Source: Butyriboletus loyo (lineage: Eukaryota > Basidiomycota > Agaricomycetes > Boletales > Boletaceae). From it: 64,000 bases of DNA. The position numbers and the translations under genes are program-made. Shown one piece after another: positions 44,201-56,925 of this stretch (position 1 is the stretch's first letter; every line of letters starts with the position of its first letter). Under the pieces are notes generated by a model. The model was not told the DNA's origin, made no database searches, and saw only the letters and a list, made by a program, of their open reading frames with translations. The stretch lies in contig JBBPSI010000118.1 of the NCBI GenBank assembly GCA_038093515.1, positions 1-64,000 on the forward strand, in the 5' to 3' direction.

Positions 44201-45075
44201 ATCATCCCCAAACCGATGGTCAAACCGAACGGATAAATAGGGAAATGGAACAATATTTACGTACCTATGTGGCAAAGAAACAAGAAACGTGGGCCGATTG
44301 GATCAAGATCGCCCAGTTTAATCATAATAACTCCCTCACCACCGCCACTGGTACCATTCCATTCTCTATTACTCGTAACTATTATCTGCGGGTCGGTTTC
44401 GAAAAATCTTCCAACACGCTCGCCGGGGATTTCACACGTGCCGCTGGGAAATCACATGCCGAAGTAAAAGAGGCGTTAGAAGAAGCTAGAAAGCGCATGG
44501 TATCGCAGGCCGATAATAGACGATCGGATGCGCCCGATTACAAAATTGGAGATAGAGTGTGGTTGTCTACGGAAAACTTGAAGTTACCGTATACCGTGCG
44601 GAAACTCACACAACGTTGGATTGGTCCGTACAAGATCAAATCACTCAAACCCAACGCAGTGGAATTGCAGCTGCCGAGCAGCATGCGTATACATCCGGTA
44701 GTTAACATTTCACATGTTAAACCTTATCGGGAAACCCTCCCAGGGCAACCGGTTTTACGTCCTGACCCAGTCAACGTCACGGACGAAGGATACGTGGAAT
44801 TTGAAGTGGACTATATTGTCGCTTCCCGGATGAAACGTAAGCAATTAGAGTATCTAGTGCACTGGAGAGGATACGACGAAACGGACCGTACATGGGAGCC
44901 CGTATCAAACTTGGGTAATTCACAAGACGTCATTCGTGATTACCACCAGGCCCACCCATCCGCCCCACATCCTCTTCGAGGCCTATCTCTGTTGGAATTC
45001 TCGTCCTTATTTAAGGAATTCGGTCCGGAACACGGAACCTCTTATTCAGGAACTCGTCTGGAATACGAGTCCTAG
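41197..45075 (+). CDS. pol: Pol polyprotein of the chromovirus: protease, RT, RNase H, integrase, chromodomain
   Basis: The 1292-codon uninterrupted frame contains, in order: aspartic protease LLDTGAVNTFID (about residue 180); reverse transcriptase with YIDDVMIF (about 495); RNase H with ETDASDIAVGAV (about 645); integrase zinc finger HxxxxHxx…CxxC (HDSPIAGHSGQ to ESCQACALTKG, about 845-890); and the D,D35E core (DISVDFVTGL, SDRGPQFVSD, QTERINREME). A C-terminal chromodomain follows (VEFEVDYIVASRMKRKQLEY, then LVHWRGYDETDRTWEP), which in chromoviruses steers integration to histone-H3K9-methylated chromatin. All catalytic residues I can check are present. The start is set by the overlap with gag rather than by its ATG. 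It stops just before the polypurine tract. Confidence 0.96.
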   Translation: MGGLVRLRSKGKGRAVFKIEKSLSAGVSKGRNNLSSSSSSFRNSFSSLSTFSDFSVDENELLDKEPELSISSVFTNSSSDVSVDIPGLVDYEGDDDPLPCIKNIPIEPERGPPIGSSAPGKSVLNSLLRQMNTRSSLSSSSNYKAPTKSSLMFGGDYSPVVKITYQSNATWRTRSLKALLDTGAVNTFIDKNYCDTRRIDLIPLPKSMEVINADGSKGAIGRITHKASLFMEIDGHYEAIEAYVSLLGSHQMIIGYDWFARHNPDIDWRFKTISFNHCSPYCKVIRDSISSSNITSCCTIEPEVAEKVPKVYHDYLDVFSEDEAARMPERKPWDHAIDLKPDFVPKKGRVIPMSEEEQEQIRGFVEKELKKGYIRPSKSPQTAPVFFIPKKTGDKRLVMDYRYLNDGTIKNGYPLPLIPQLIDRLKGADIFTALDLRWGFNNIRIKEGDEWKAAFVTPIGAYEPTVMYFGLTNSPPTFQNMMNDIFNDMYACVIIYIDDVMIFTKGKTRAEHEEKVKEVLQRLRENDLFVKPEKCVFSSDKVDFLGMVVSRNGVEMQSKKTDAIRDWPMPSRLKQVQAFLGLCNYYRRFIEGFSEIARPLNNLTKKDTPFKWGLDEQRAFDTLKKKFTSAPLLAYPDRDKEMRVETDASDIAVGAVLSVKGSDDLWRPCAFLSHSFDAAERNYPIYDKELLAVIRALEEWRHYLIGREGFEIWTDHKNLEYWKKLQTLSGRQARWHALLQEFNYLFVYKPGSTNGRADALSRRADHGDAVTDHNTNITVLPSNLFLNKVSLSSSFYDTLQKESEKEKTKECPGFYYDSEQSVFINEKKKVFVPEALRIDLLKICHDSPIAGHSGQARTAHLLTRHFTWPGVTKDVKRYVESCQACALTKGKQKAPAGKILPLPSASHPWEDISVDFVTGLPLSNGFDAICTIVDRFSKEVVYVPCMTTTSSKELAIIFRDNVWCIHGLPISIVSDRGPQFVSDFTTELCKLLGISQKLSTAYHPQTDGQTERINREMEQYLRTYVAKKQETWADWIKIAQFNHNNSLTTATGTIPFSITRNYYLRVGFEKSSNTLAGDFTRAAGKSHAEVKEALEEARKRMVSQADNRRSDAPDYKIGDRVWLSTENLKLPYTVRKLTQRWIGPYKIKSLKPNAVELQLPSSMRIHPVVNISHVKPYRETLPGQPVLRPDPVNVTDEGYVEFEVDYIVASRMKRKQLEYLVHWRGYDETDRTWEPVSNLGNSQDVIRDYHQAHPSAPHPLRGLSLLEFSSLFKEFGPEHGTSYSGTRLEYES

Positions 45076-45086
45076 GGGGGGGGAAG

Positions 45087-45591
45087 TGTTATAATCATAA
45101 CATTTTATTCATACACTGCGTACACTTTCACTTCGAACTTAGTCGTTTCAACCTTCAAAGGTCATGTGACATAGCGCACGTGATCGTGGGAACTTACATG
45201 TGATCCATTGCTGACTAAGCATATGACGTCATGACCTAGACCAGGCCTAGACTCTATGACGTCACGACACATGTATTTAATCTCCGTTTGCTTCTCTTCT
45301 TTTTGATCCCCGCGCCTCGTGTGGTTAATCACCATTGCGCTTCTCTTCTTTAGTCTATCCATGTATAGTAGTTCCTCACACGCACAGCATGGTCTGTGCG
45401 CATCCTTGTACAATATAAAAGGGCTCGTGGTTGCGGCTAGGATTCCCTAGCTTTAACCACTTGTCTTATTCGCTGGCAACAGTTGAGAGATTAAGATCTG
45501 AGCTATCCTCATTATACCTCGCCAGTATCTGTGTAATACTGCAACAGTAGTGGAACTTCGTGTGACTTGATAACTCCGTTGTCTCGTAACA
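45087..45591 (+). repeat. 3' LTR of the chromovirus
   Basis: 505 bp, nearly identical to the 5' LTR. Differences: six C/T or G/A substitutions, five of them in a CpG context, plus one C deleted in a T-rich run. Confidence 0.95.
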
Positions 45592-45749
45592 AGGATTCCC
45601 TAGCTTTAACCACTTGTCTTATTCGCTGGCAACAGTTGAGAGATTAAGGCCTGAGCTATCCTCATTATACCTCGCCAGTTACTGTGTATAGCTGCAACAG
45701 TTGCGGAACCCCGTGTGACTTGATAACATTGTTGTCTCATAACACCATG

Positions 45750-47432
45750 TGCCCAGAAAGTGTTCGCTGGTAGGTCTTTCCTATTTAATCTTGTACTTAT
45801 TATATCTGATTGACTCCTATGACACTCAACATGCTTATGTACATTCTGTCAACAATTTCCTTGATGTTTCTACTTAGTTTTTACTTATCCTTAGTGTTTC
45901 AAGTCTTGGGAGATGTCCAGACTATAAAAAGGTTGTAACTATGACCTAAAATACTACTTTTTGACTTTCCTGCTTCTTTGTGAAATTGTCTAGTCACCCT
46001 CCATCCTCATCCTTTGGTCTTCAAGCTATAGCCAATAGATTCCATCTATCCTCTTGCATTTCTATGTCCTCTCCAGTCTGTTTTGCAGTGGAGGAAGTCT
46101 GGAATTATGGGTTTTCTATATAGACATCAGTGGAGATGACCTTCCCTGGTGTTCCTCTCTTTGTTTCCCCTCTACTTTCCTTTGAGGTTGATCATATCAC
46201 CCCTTTTCTTTATTTCTTTGCTATTGATTGGATTGAGTTCTTCCTGTAGCAGGGTTCTTCACTCTCAGTCCCATCAAGCATCATTCAACAGGAAGGCAGG
46301 TATTGCAGATAGCTCATTGTGGTTCAGTATGTGGTTCAATCCATTGCATTTGTCACAGTGCATTTGACTACATACATACAACATCAACACTACTTTTTAG
46401 TGACCAGGAAAACCATTCCTGACCAGATTTACAAGTCATGGAATATGGAGCCACCTATTGTTGGATCAGTCTTGAGTACTGAGTCTGATCCTGCTGTTGG
46501 CAACAATTCTCATGCTGCTGGAGCTATGGCAAATGTTGACACTATTAGCCTCTCTAGTGGCAACAAAAGTGATCTTGATCTCAAACTGACAAGCTTTATG
46601 CTTGATTTAGACCTTAATGATGGATCCACCATGATTGCATCAAATGATAAGGGAAAGGGTAAGTGCATGGATCTCATAACACCCCCTCAGCCATCTGGTA
46701 AGTCATATGGTTGGGACCTCCATGCTCACACTAACACCACTTAGGGAAGTGCTTGTGTGTTCTCTGATCCCCCCATTACATTTCCCACCTGCTGCCAAGA
46801 AGTGAAAGGATGGTATGCTATCTCAAATGTCTTCATATATCAGGTACTTACAAGTAATTGTAGCTGCATCATATGCCATACCATTGTTCATAAAGACCCC
46901 CCCTTGTGTCACCCCACCAGTGTCCCCATCACTGGAGATGATGTCCTCCTTCAGGGGCTTCATTTCCTGGATTCACCCAATGCTTCTCCTGTTCTCCACC
47001 CATGGGATGCCCAGTTTATATTCATATCACTCAACAATTTCTGTTTCAAGTTCCTTTAATCACCCTGTCTGTATCTAGTACTAATGAATGAACTTTGTTT
47101 TGATCATCATAATTGTGCTACTGAGTGCAGTGTGGCAGGTGATAATAAACTGTGACCAGATGACATTTGAGAGAATGCAGCTGTGAATTGCACAGCAGGT
47201 GATAATAAACCATGATTAGACGACATTTAAGAGAGTGTGACTGTGAATTGCTTGGAGTGCAGCACAGTGGGTAATAATAAACTGCAATCAGATGAAAAAA
47301 TTGCAGTGGGAAGAAATGTACAGATGTTCTGCCATATGGCAATCACATGACTTGTTATCTTATGGATGTCAAAGAAATTAGTCATGTGTGTTTTCCACAC
47401 CTTCCAATTCTCTTTGCTAAAAATAAAAATAA
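45750..47432. other. A/T-rich stretch, no assured gene
   Basis: A plus-strand frame at 46447-46744 (MEPPIVGSVLSTESD…, Ser/Asp-rich) and Ser/Leu-rich frames around 46149 lack family features. 47135-47310 is a short tandem array of about 60-bp units (GGTGATAATAAAC…) with about 2.5 copies. Confidence 0.4.
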
Positions 47433-47769
47433 ATAGCCCAGCATCAAGAGGTACCAGCCCTAGTTTGCAAATGGTTGAGACCACTGATCCCACCCCCACC
47501 CCCACCCCATTTTGGGATTGCCTACCACTTTGGGAGCACTATCATCTTACAAAATTGATCTGCTTGACTTAGGATCTTTGGCAATCACATGACTTGGCAT
47601 CAATAACAAGTCATGTGATTGCCAAAGATCCTAAGTCAAGCAAATCAATTTTGTAAGATGATAATGCTCCCAAAGTGGTAGGCAATCCCAAAATGGAAGG
47701 AGCAGGTGCAAGGTCAGTGGTCTCAACCATTTGTGAGCTAGGGCCAGCACCTCCCAATGCTGGGCTATG
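47433..47769. mobile_element. Foldback element: about 162-bp arms, 12-nt loop
   Basis: The left arm (47433-47595) and right arm (47608-47769) are reverse complements with scattered differences and a 12-nt centre (GGCATCAATAAC). Both arms include CCTACCACTTTGGGAGCA or its complement and CTTGACTTAGGATCTTTGGCA. No reading frame of its own. It could be a foldback MITE or the product of a local inverted duplication. Confidence 0.75.
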
Positions 47770-47893
47770 ATAGCTCTCTCTGACATTTTCCTCCATCATA
47801 AGAAAGAGGATGGCTTTGAAAGAATCATGTATTTTTTTAGAATATAAGTATTTGCTTACTTAGATTATAAGTGCCTAGTGGGGCTCATAACCT

Positions 47894-48014
47894 ATAGGAA
47901 AGATTATGAGTAGGTATGTGTGCATGGATGCGATGTGATGTATGTTATGTAAGCAGATGAATATAGTAAAAGTTTCTCAAGGCTGGATGGCGTGAGACGA
48001 ATGTGAACGCGCTT
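47894..48014 (+). repeat. Direct repeat, right copy (left copy 34009-34122)
   Basis: AGGAAAGATTATGAGTAGGT and GTAAGCAGATGAATATAGTA are shared with the left copy, and the two align over about 115 bp with mostly C/T and G/A differences. Together they bracket the whole 34-48 kb transposon nest. Confidence 0.8.
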
Positions 48015-48846
48015 AGATGAAAGTCGGGCACAATACGCGTTATCGTATTGAGAGTCCGCTATCTAGTTTATATACTGGATCTACATATTTGATATGATTG
48101 GTCAGTCAGGTCATCGGCCTGTCGGCTTGTTACCACGTGACCGTATAGGCTTCAACAGTCGTGGTAGTGGAAGTAAGCTCTATTGCGACGAAATTGACGA
48201 CTACGCACGAACCAAGTACAGGACAGAATGCTGGCTCGAACATTCCATATTCCACGAGCGAATATGTGAGCCAGACGAAAACGTATCCTTCACACCACTC
48301 AGGATCACTGAATCACGACGCCAGTACCTGCTATGTCCACGTCAATTACGTTCTCTAACCACTCATAGCCGTTGCATACGGGTATAGACATGGAGAAGAT
48401 TAATCTAAGCTTGTCTGGTCTAGATCAGTCCGAGTTGTGTTGGATTCGACGTCTCGTGAGGGCGGTCGGTTCGTCTTCCTTTCGTTCTTCCGTCATTCGA
48501 GTTAATCACCATCACATTTGTGTAGGGATAACACTTGAATGGACATTCTCTCGCCGGTCGACGCACCTTCTCTGCCTCAGTGGAACGGGTGCCAAGTTTG
48601 ACAAGGCGTTGGAGTGGTGGATTCCGGTTGTTTCTTTGGCGTGGCTGGAATACATTTCCAGGACGGGACTCCACTATTCCGCGTGTGGACGAGTACCTCG
48701 TTGATGGATCTCTTGTGGGAGCATCTGTCTGTGGAGAGGATGGTTTGTTCGTTCAGCATTTAGATCCTGTTCCCAGGGTCAGGAGAGACAAGGGCAAGGA
48801 CAAGGAGGATATCAAATGATAGATATCACAAACGGTAACGCTGTCC

Positions 48847-49948
48847 ATGGTTCTCTTCATCGCTTCGTACCGTGACTTATCCTCCCTTCCCCCAGACGGT
48901 TCGGTCAGCAAGCCCATATTCGTCAAGAATGCATCCCTCCCAGTCCACGGAATCAGGAACCGGATGTTCGACAACGCCGTGACAAGATGGTGGATCCAAC
49001 GTCTCGCCCACGCAACGGACTGTTTGGGGAGATTTCTAACGCAAGACTCGGATCTTCCGGGGGAAGCCAAAGCCCAAGCAAACCACCCCACGCCGTCGCC
49101 TCCTGCCGTTCCGCCTCCACAAAGCAACTCTCCACCCCTTGTTGAGACTGAATTGTCTTCTCTTGAATCGACCCCTCCTACACCTGCATCCTTGGTACCT
49201 TCGTACTTCACCCCCGCACGCCAACCCACTGACCCGATTCGCGATGCCGATGCCGACGCTCAAGCTCAAGCTCAAGCCCGAATTCCATCCTCGACATCAC
49301 CCTCGCCGATGAAACTCCCTCTTTCGGATTCACTTCTCGACTCGTTCGTCGCGTCCTCTTCGCCCGCGCGTCTCCCGGACACGGACGCCATCACGAAAGC
49401 ACTCCACGAGAGCCTGACGTCACTCCTCGGGAAACGGCCCATCGCGGAAGAAGACGAGGCGATGATGAGAGATGCGGGGGGTGCGAGGAAGGGGGAAGCA
49501 GGTGCGGCCTGGTGGGCAGTCAAACGTACGTCACGTTCTTCCTGTTTCTGTATTGCCTGGTAATACTCATGCCCGTGCTCATCGCGTTTGGTGCCCCGGC
49601 GTTGGTATTTTTGGAAAATAGATCGCATCTCGGGACGCGCCCCGCGAGAACGTCACCGCCCACTCGCCCCATCGTTCCGTCGTTCGTCCGCTAGTCCTCC
49701 CACCACCGGACCTCGACATGAACTTGTTCGACGGGCTGGGAATGGGTGGGCTGCGATCGACGGAGGAGAGTATGCGGGTAACGTGCGAGGATCCGGGACA
49801 GGCAGAGGAGAAACGACGGTTGTTGAGGATGTTAGGTGGGTATGAAGCAGAAGCTGCTGAGGTGGAGGTGGTGGGACTTGGGACGAGGCGGTCCCCAGGG
49901 GATCGCACGGGGTGGCGTTGTCCCCGCGGGGGCTGGCGGTGTGAGTGA
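48847..49948 (+). CDS. Hypothetical protein, Ser/Pro-rich with conserved-looking ends, model incomplete
   Basis: A first coding block (48847 to about 49530) reads FVKNASLPVHGIRNRMFDNA…, then a Pro/Ser/Thr-rich disordered middle, then a helical KALHESLTSLLGKRPIAEED segment. A second block (about 49624-49948) reads RDAPRENVTAHSPHRS…MNLFDGLGMGGLRSTEESM…EEKRRLLRMLGG. An intron with GTACGT near 49528 and AATAG at 49623 probably joins them, but the phase does not fit perfectly, so a splice site or base is misread. Earlier exons may lie at 48372-48820. It converges on RIX7 (3' end 50035). No family is recognised. Confidence 0.5.
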
Positions 49949-50034
49949 TACTCAGGACGCGACGAGCTAAGGTTCTATTTAAAAAAGAAATCGCGCTGCG
50001 TCGTTAGTATGATAAATGACATGCTCAGTCTGGA

Positions 50035-52828
<2,794 letters not shown>

Positions 52829-53315
52829 GCTGTTGCAACCTAATACCGAAGGCAGCGACAACAACACCAAACCCCTGTAGAAGCTGAAGGAGATCAACAT
52901 ATATACTATCAGTATCTACCATACATGCACTGTTATACCTACCTGAAAGAAATGAACAAGCACGAAAGTGAGGAAGAGGAAACGATAGCCTGAGTACGTC
53001 GGATATCTACTACTATGGTGAATTGTACAATGCTTAGGGCCGGCTCTTGACCGCAGTGATCGAGTCGAGCTCGAATCGACGAATGGCCGCTTGAATGTCG
53101 TACAGTCGAATAATAGTCGCCCTGCCACAAAATGGGGAATGCATCGCATACTCTACAACCTACAACACACGCTCATCAATGTCACCAGGTTTCTCCCAAT
53201 TGGTGGAGAGGACGGGAGATCTCCATCCAATATGTCCTGTCTGCATTCTGTTTTCTTTTAATGGTCGGATTACAGCGCAACAGGATGGTTTCATTGCCAA
53301 TCTTTAAAGTGTCGT

Positions 53316-53380
53316 GTGCCGTATCTGCAGCGGGGTATCGGGTGAGGCGGAATTTGATGCAGAAAGCACGTTGCGGTGAG
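53316..53380 (+). pseudogene. Tail of GRC3 carried in the left arm
   Basis: The frame reads YRVRRNLMQKARCGEVSLGRG, matching the last residues of GRC3 (RRVRRNLMRKGQM at 28484-28525) and the bases just beyond its stop. No other part of GRC3 is present. Confidence 0.72.
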
Positions 53381-53389
53381 GTGTCGCTT

Positions 53390-53622
53390 GGGCGTGGACG
53401 TATCGACGATCATCATGATGGTGAGCTTGCAGATTCTACTCCAATATTTGTCACAGCGCCCAATTTACCTTTCTTTCTCCAGGCTTGTGTCATACTAGCA
53501 GATGGGCCACTTGGCGATGGTTCATCTCAGGCCCAAACAGTTCCATCGGGCGATGCATTCTGGTTGTCTCGGGGTATTCGACGTGTCGTCAACGACGGTT
53601 GTGCCAGGACACGGTAACTGTT
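53390..53622 (+). CDS. Gene X copy in the left arm
   Basis: The blocks LPFFLQACVILADGPLGDGS and PSGDAFWLSRGIRRVVNDGC parallel the copy beside GRC3 (28113-28466). The frame closes near 53622. Function unknown, and it may not be expressed. Confidence 0.4.
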
Positions 53623-53840
53623 AACTGGGACCAATTAACCAAATGTTGGATCTCAACATTGCGCCTAATGGAATTTTCTTCGAGGGAAAATAAATGCATG
53701 CACCCTGTCCTATGACTTATGAACGTCTTCACGAGGCCAATTCTGAATCGATTCGGTCGGAAATGCATTTGAGCCAGCCGCCATAGTAATTGATTTGTCA
53801 ACCACTCCTGAGAGGACGGTCAGCCTCCCAATTCCAAGGG

Positions 53841-53847
53841 TATAAAA
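53841..53847 (+). promoter_or_regulatory. TATA box of gene Y (left arm), in a conserved promoter block
   Basis: TATAAAA lies 69 bp before the Y start codon within CCAAGGGTATAAAACGCC, followed by GCAGACATACAAGG. The same block occurs on minus at about 62528-62534 (right arm), 58945, 27960 and 22096, in each case upstream of Y exon 1. Confidence 0.75.
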
Positions 53848-53915
53848 CGCCTCATGCGCAGACATACAAGGCCACCCTTTCCGTCGTTCTCTCCCTGGTC
53901 ATTCCCTTAGTTCCA

Positions 53916-55521
53916 ATGGCCAGACCAACGACAGAAATTGCCAACGCCGTCATGGCCCTGAAGGACAGGCATATACCGAGCTCCGTATGTCATTCTCGAG
54001 CTCCCTTGGATGTAATTTCTGCATGGAGCTAACTTGAAACCATAGACAATGGCGAAACCCAAACCGTTCGTGGTCACCAGCATCGCTACGAAACGGTATG
54101 CTTTGACGATCAGTAAGGCGCCATTACAGAGGCTGCCACTGCGCACCGTGCCGGCCAGGCTGAGAAAAGAACCATCGTCGATCCCTTGTGAGGTTCCGAA
54201 GGTGGATGGGCGTCACCTCCTGCCCAAGCTGATGCCGATTCCAGCAGAAAACAAGGCGACCAGGGTACAGAGGTCGCCGGCTTTGTCTGTAGTGCCATCT
54301 TCGGCGCGGTCATTGGCCGAGAAGATTTTTGTCCCAAAGCCGTCGAAGATTGTGCAGGGGCCGAAGGAAGGCAAGCCCATGGCAAGGCACCTAGCATCAG
54401 TGCCAGCGAGGTCAATGCAGTCCACGACTGCGAACGAACTCCCACCCCGGCCTAGTTGTGCTCCATGTATCCACATGGATCGGACCTCTATCAGCGTCTT
54501 GGCAGCGTCCAAGGTGAAGCAAGATGTTACAGTCAAGGCTTCCACTACCCCTACCAATCCACGTGAGCCAGGCATTCGCCGGGAGCCCTCCATCACCATT
54601 AGGATGGCGAAGACTGCAGGGCGCGTCAAGGCTCCAGAAATCTCTGTCAAGAAACCTGTCGTGGCTGGCGGTTATCGCACTGGAACGCCGACCAGAAATC
54701 AATGGCTGTCGCTGCCGAAGTCAATTGTCCATCCGCATCCTGTCGAATCAGCGTTCGACCTCGAGTGGTCACCACCGCCGTCTCCAGATCTATCCTCCTT
54801 CCCATCTCAGAGCTGGACCATCGTTGTCGATGTGGGGGTGGGTGCTGAACAGATCAAGACACCAACGAAGGCCTGTGGTGATGAGACCCTATGCAGCATG
54901 TGCGACGCGCCGAAATCAAGTATCATAGGAGCGCTCCAGGACTCGTGTGAACGTTCCGAGTCCGTTTCATCTTCTGCTATATCGGCATCCCCGACAGTCG
55001 TAGGAAGCCCAGCCGACCCCATAGGTGGATCAAATGGCACGGTCAAGACCAGCAGCCCGACCAAAGAGCCAGCTCTCAAGGCATCGCACACCATCCATGA
55101 TGCGACGATCATGTCTCCCTTTCGCAACAGTACCGCCTTCTCGATGGCCGCACTTGCGAAAATGATGGACGGGTGCCAGGCATGGTCACCCACCAAAGCC
55201 TCGGACTCTGGAAACAGGACTCGAATGCCGGTCTGTTGTGCTGCTCATATTTCCCGAACCCTCTTTTCGCCTGCACGACGTACGTCGCAATCGGGTACCG
55301 AAACTACTGCCTCTAAGACGATGGGTATCGATGTGTCACAGATTCGAAACCAGCTTATTCCTCCACTCGACAAGGGTGCGGGGGCGCCGAAGTATCCAAT
55401 GACGAGATGGAGATGGTCAGAGCGCAGAGAAAGATGGCAGGCAGGGCAGGTGGTGGGGTGGTCGATCACCGCCTGGATCGTCTTGGTTCCCTTGCTGCGA
55501 TGGCGAATGCTACGAAGATAA
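53916..55521 (+). CDS. Gene Y, copy 3 (left arm): Ser/Thr/Pro-rich disordered protein, 513-514 aa
   Basis: Exon 1 (53916-53984, MARPTTEIANAVMALKDRHI…) and exon 2 (54046-55521) are joined across a 61-nt intron with a GTATGT donor, GCTAAC branch site and CATAG acceptor. The protein is basic, low-complexity and rich in Ser/Thr-Pro sites, with recurring blocks SVKKPVVAGGY, KTPTKACGDETLCSMC and MSPFRNSTAFSMAALAKMMDG. No membrane segment or catalytic motif is seen. The final about 45 residues are probably out of frame: a good coding block (EMVRAQRKMAG…) continues in the next frame and is in frame in copy 2. Function unknown; many proline-directed phosphorylation sites suggest a regulated scaffold (inference). 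Confidence 0.72.
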
Positions 55522-56925
55522 GGGTGTCCGGTTCAGACAGCTCTGGTCAGGTTCGACTCGCAAGTTTGTCCAAGTCAGTTAAGCCACTAGTACCCACCTG
55601 GCACCTCTCTCGCCGACAGTTATCCTGCCTCCTGTTGACCTTGGACGGCTGATAGGATGATTTACCGACTGGACTTGGATGATACGACCCCCTGCCTCAA
55701 AATGTTCTTTGGCGACATCCCTCCATCATATCCAATTACCAAGTGCCAGATTCTAAATACCGGCCGTTTCTTCGACCTTTAACAACGTCGACTACTCCAC
55801 GGAAGACTCGCATATACCTCTGAGATCCCTCCTTAACAGTCAAGCATCAATTATGCCTTAACCCTGTCGACCTCGTCGTCCTTTGCAGACACGGCAGTAC
55901 CTCCAGATCTAGCAGAAACCGCCAGCAGTGTGAACATCTGCTACGCCACCACCACCCACCACCCTTCACAGCACACCTTCACGTCTGCTTTAACCGCCAG
56001 CAGTGTGAACATCTACTACGCCACCACCACCCACCACCCTTCACAGCATACATTCACGTCTTCCTCTCTCCCGACAGTCTGCCTTCTCTCCAGCACGCCC
56101 ACTTAGGGCGCGGAGAAAGGTTGCAGGCGGTGGTGGTAAATCGCTGTTCTCGCTTGGGCCTGGTTTTGATCGGTCTGGTGCCAGTCCATCTTTTGTGGCT
56201 ACGAATACACTCTCCTCTGGGATGAGGTTCGGTGCAGATGATGCGACAACGACGATGGAAACTCGGGACCCGTTTGTGCGCGTTGACGGTATTTGATAAG
56301 TGAAGGCTTGGACATGGTGGCGAGGTCGATGACAACAGAACAAGGTGGGTCATTCTGGGTCGGACGTGGGCGACTGTGCGGTTCTGTGGCATTTGGTCGG
56401 GTCGGACGCCGTCGAGGAACGGATTTCAAAGCTGGTTTCCATAAGGTCGACGGTGATCGTCATCACACCGGTACGGGGGACTCGGGGCGATGTTGGGTGA
56501 CGTGCATGGTGATGTTGAGGCGGAGTGGTCTATGTTCGTCGTGGGCTGTGACTGTGACTCGTGGTGAGTGGTTTCAACTGGACTCAGGCTCGGGTTCGGT
56601 GCAATGTCGAGTTCAGGAGAGGCCTCGGGCGATCCTCGCCTCGATCCCTTGACCACCTTCGGGACATCGGAGTCAGCACTCGGAAGGTCTTCTGGTCCTT
56701 CTTCCATGTGCATTTCGCTGGCCAATTTGCGTTTTTTTTTCTTCTCCCCTCTTTTTGATGCATCAATTGCGCATATTTCCCTGGTTTCGGTATTGCATCT
56801 CGTTTGGTTTCATTATATTTTTCTAGGGTGCCTGCAGCCTCTCTGGCGTACCTCTTTTACTCCTTTCATTCTTGCGTGTATATAGTGTAGTATCCGTGTA
56901 TCTATTATTCGGTGTCCAACATAGG
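55522..56925 (+). other. 3' block of the Y unit, possible further Y exons or antisense gene
   Basis: On plus, blocks such as SAFSPARPLRARRKVAGGGG and SFVATNTLSS recur in all copies. On minus, PPPPATFLRALSGRAGEKAD and PSADSDVPKVVKGSRRGSPE are equally well kept. The coding strand cannot be decided by eye. A tandem duplication of about 70 bp (ACCGCCAGCAGTGTGAACAT, twice) lies at 55915-56050 in this arm only. Confidence 0.45.

Larger units (their letters stand above)
38644..45591 (+). mobile_element. Complete Ty3/gypsy chromovirus, 6.9 kb, AGGAT target duplication
   Basis: The 5' LTR is 38644-39149 and the 3' LTR 45087-45591, with a polypurine tract (AGGGGGGGGGAAG, 45074-45086) directly before the 3' LTR. 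aggat at 38639-38643 and 45592-45596 is the target duplication. The internal region carries an upstream frame, gag and an uninterrupted pol, so it is potentially autonomous. By eye the two LTRs differ by six transitions and one single-base indel (about 1.2 %), indicating recent insertion. Confidence 0.96.
38297..45744 (+). mobile_element. Solo LTR family A split by the full-length chromovirus; CCATG target duplication
   Basis: The older LTR occupies 38297-38643 and 45597-45744 (about 495 bp in total). It starts TGTTATAATTGTATC and ends TCTCATAACA. ccatg at 38292-38296 and 45745-45749 is its own target duplication. The young element (38644-45591) sits inside it, so two datable insertions of one family are stacked here. 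Confidence 0.93.
53060..56925 (+). repeat. Left arm of the giant inverted repeat (partner 59545-63290)
   Basis: The arm carries, in order, a degraded piece of gene W, the tail of GRC3, gene X, the Y promoter and gene Y, and a 3' block ending in CTTGCGTGTATATAGT. It differs from the right arm by small indels: replaced sequence at about 53213-53290 and an extra tandem duplication of about 70 bp at 55915-56050. The rest is nearly identical over kilobases. Confidence 0.92.

Noticed and set aside
48753..49275. Minus-strand Gly/Arg-rich frames opposite the hypothetical gene at 48847
   Set aside because: Low-complexity mirror of a Ser/Pro-rich sense sequence, and no splice signals on that strand.
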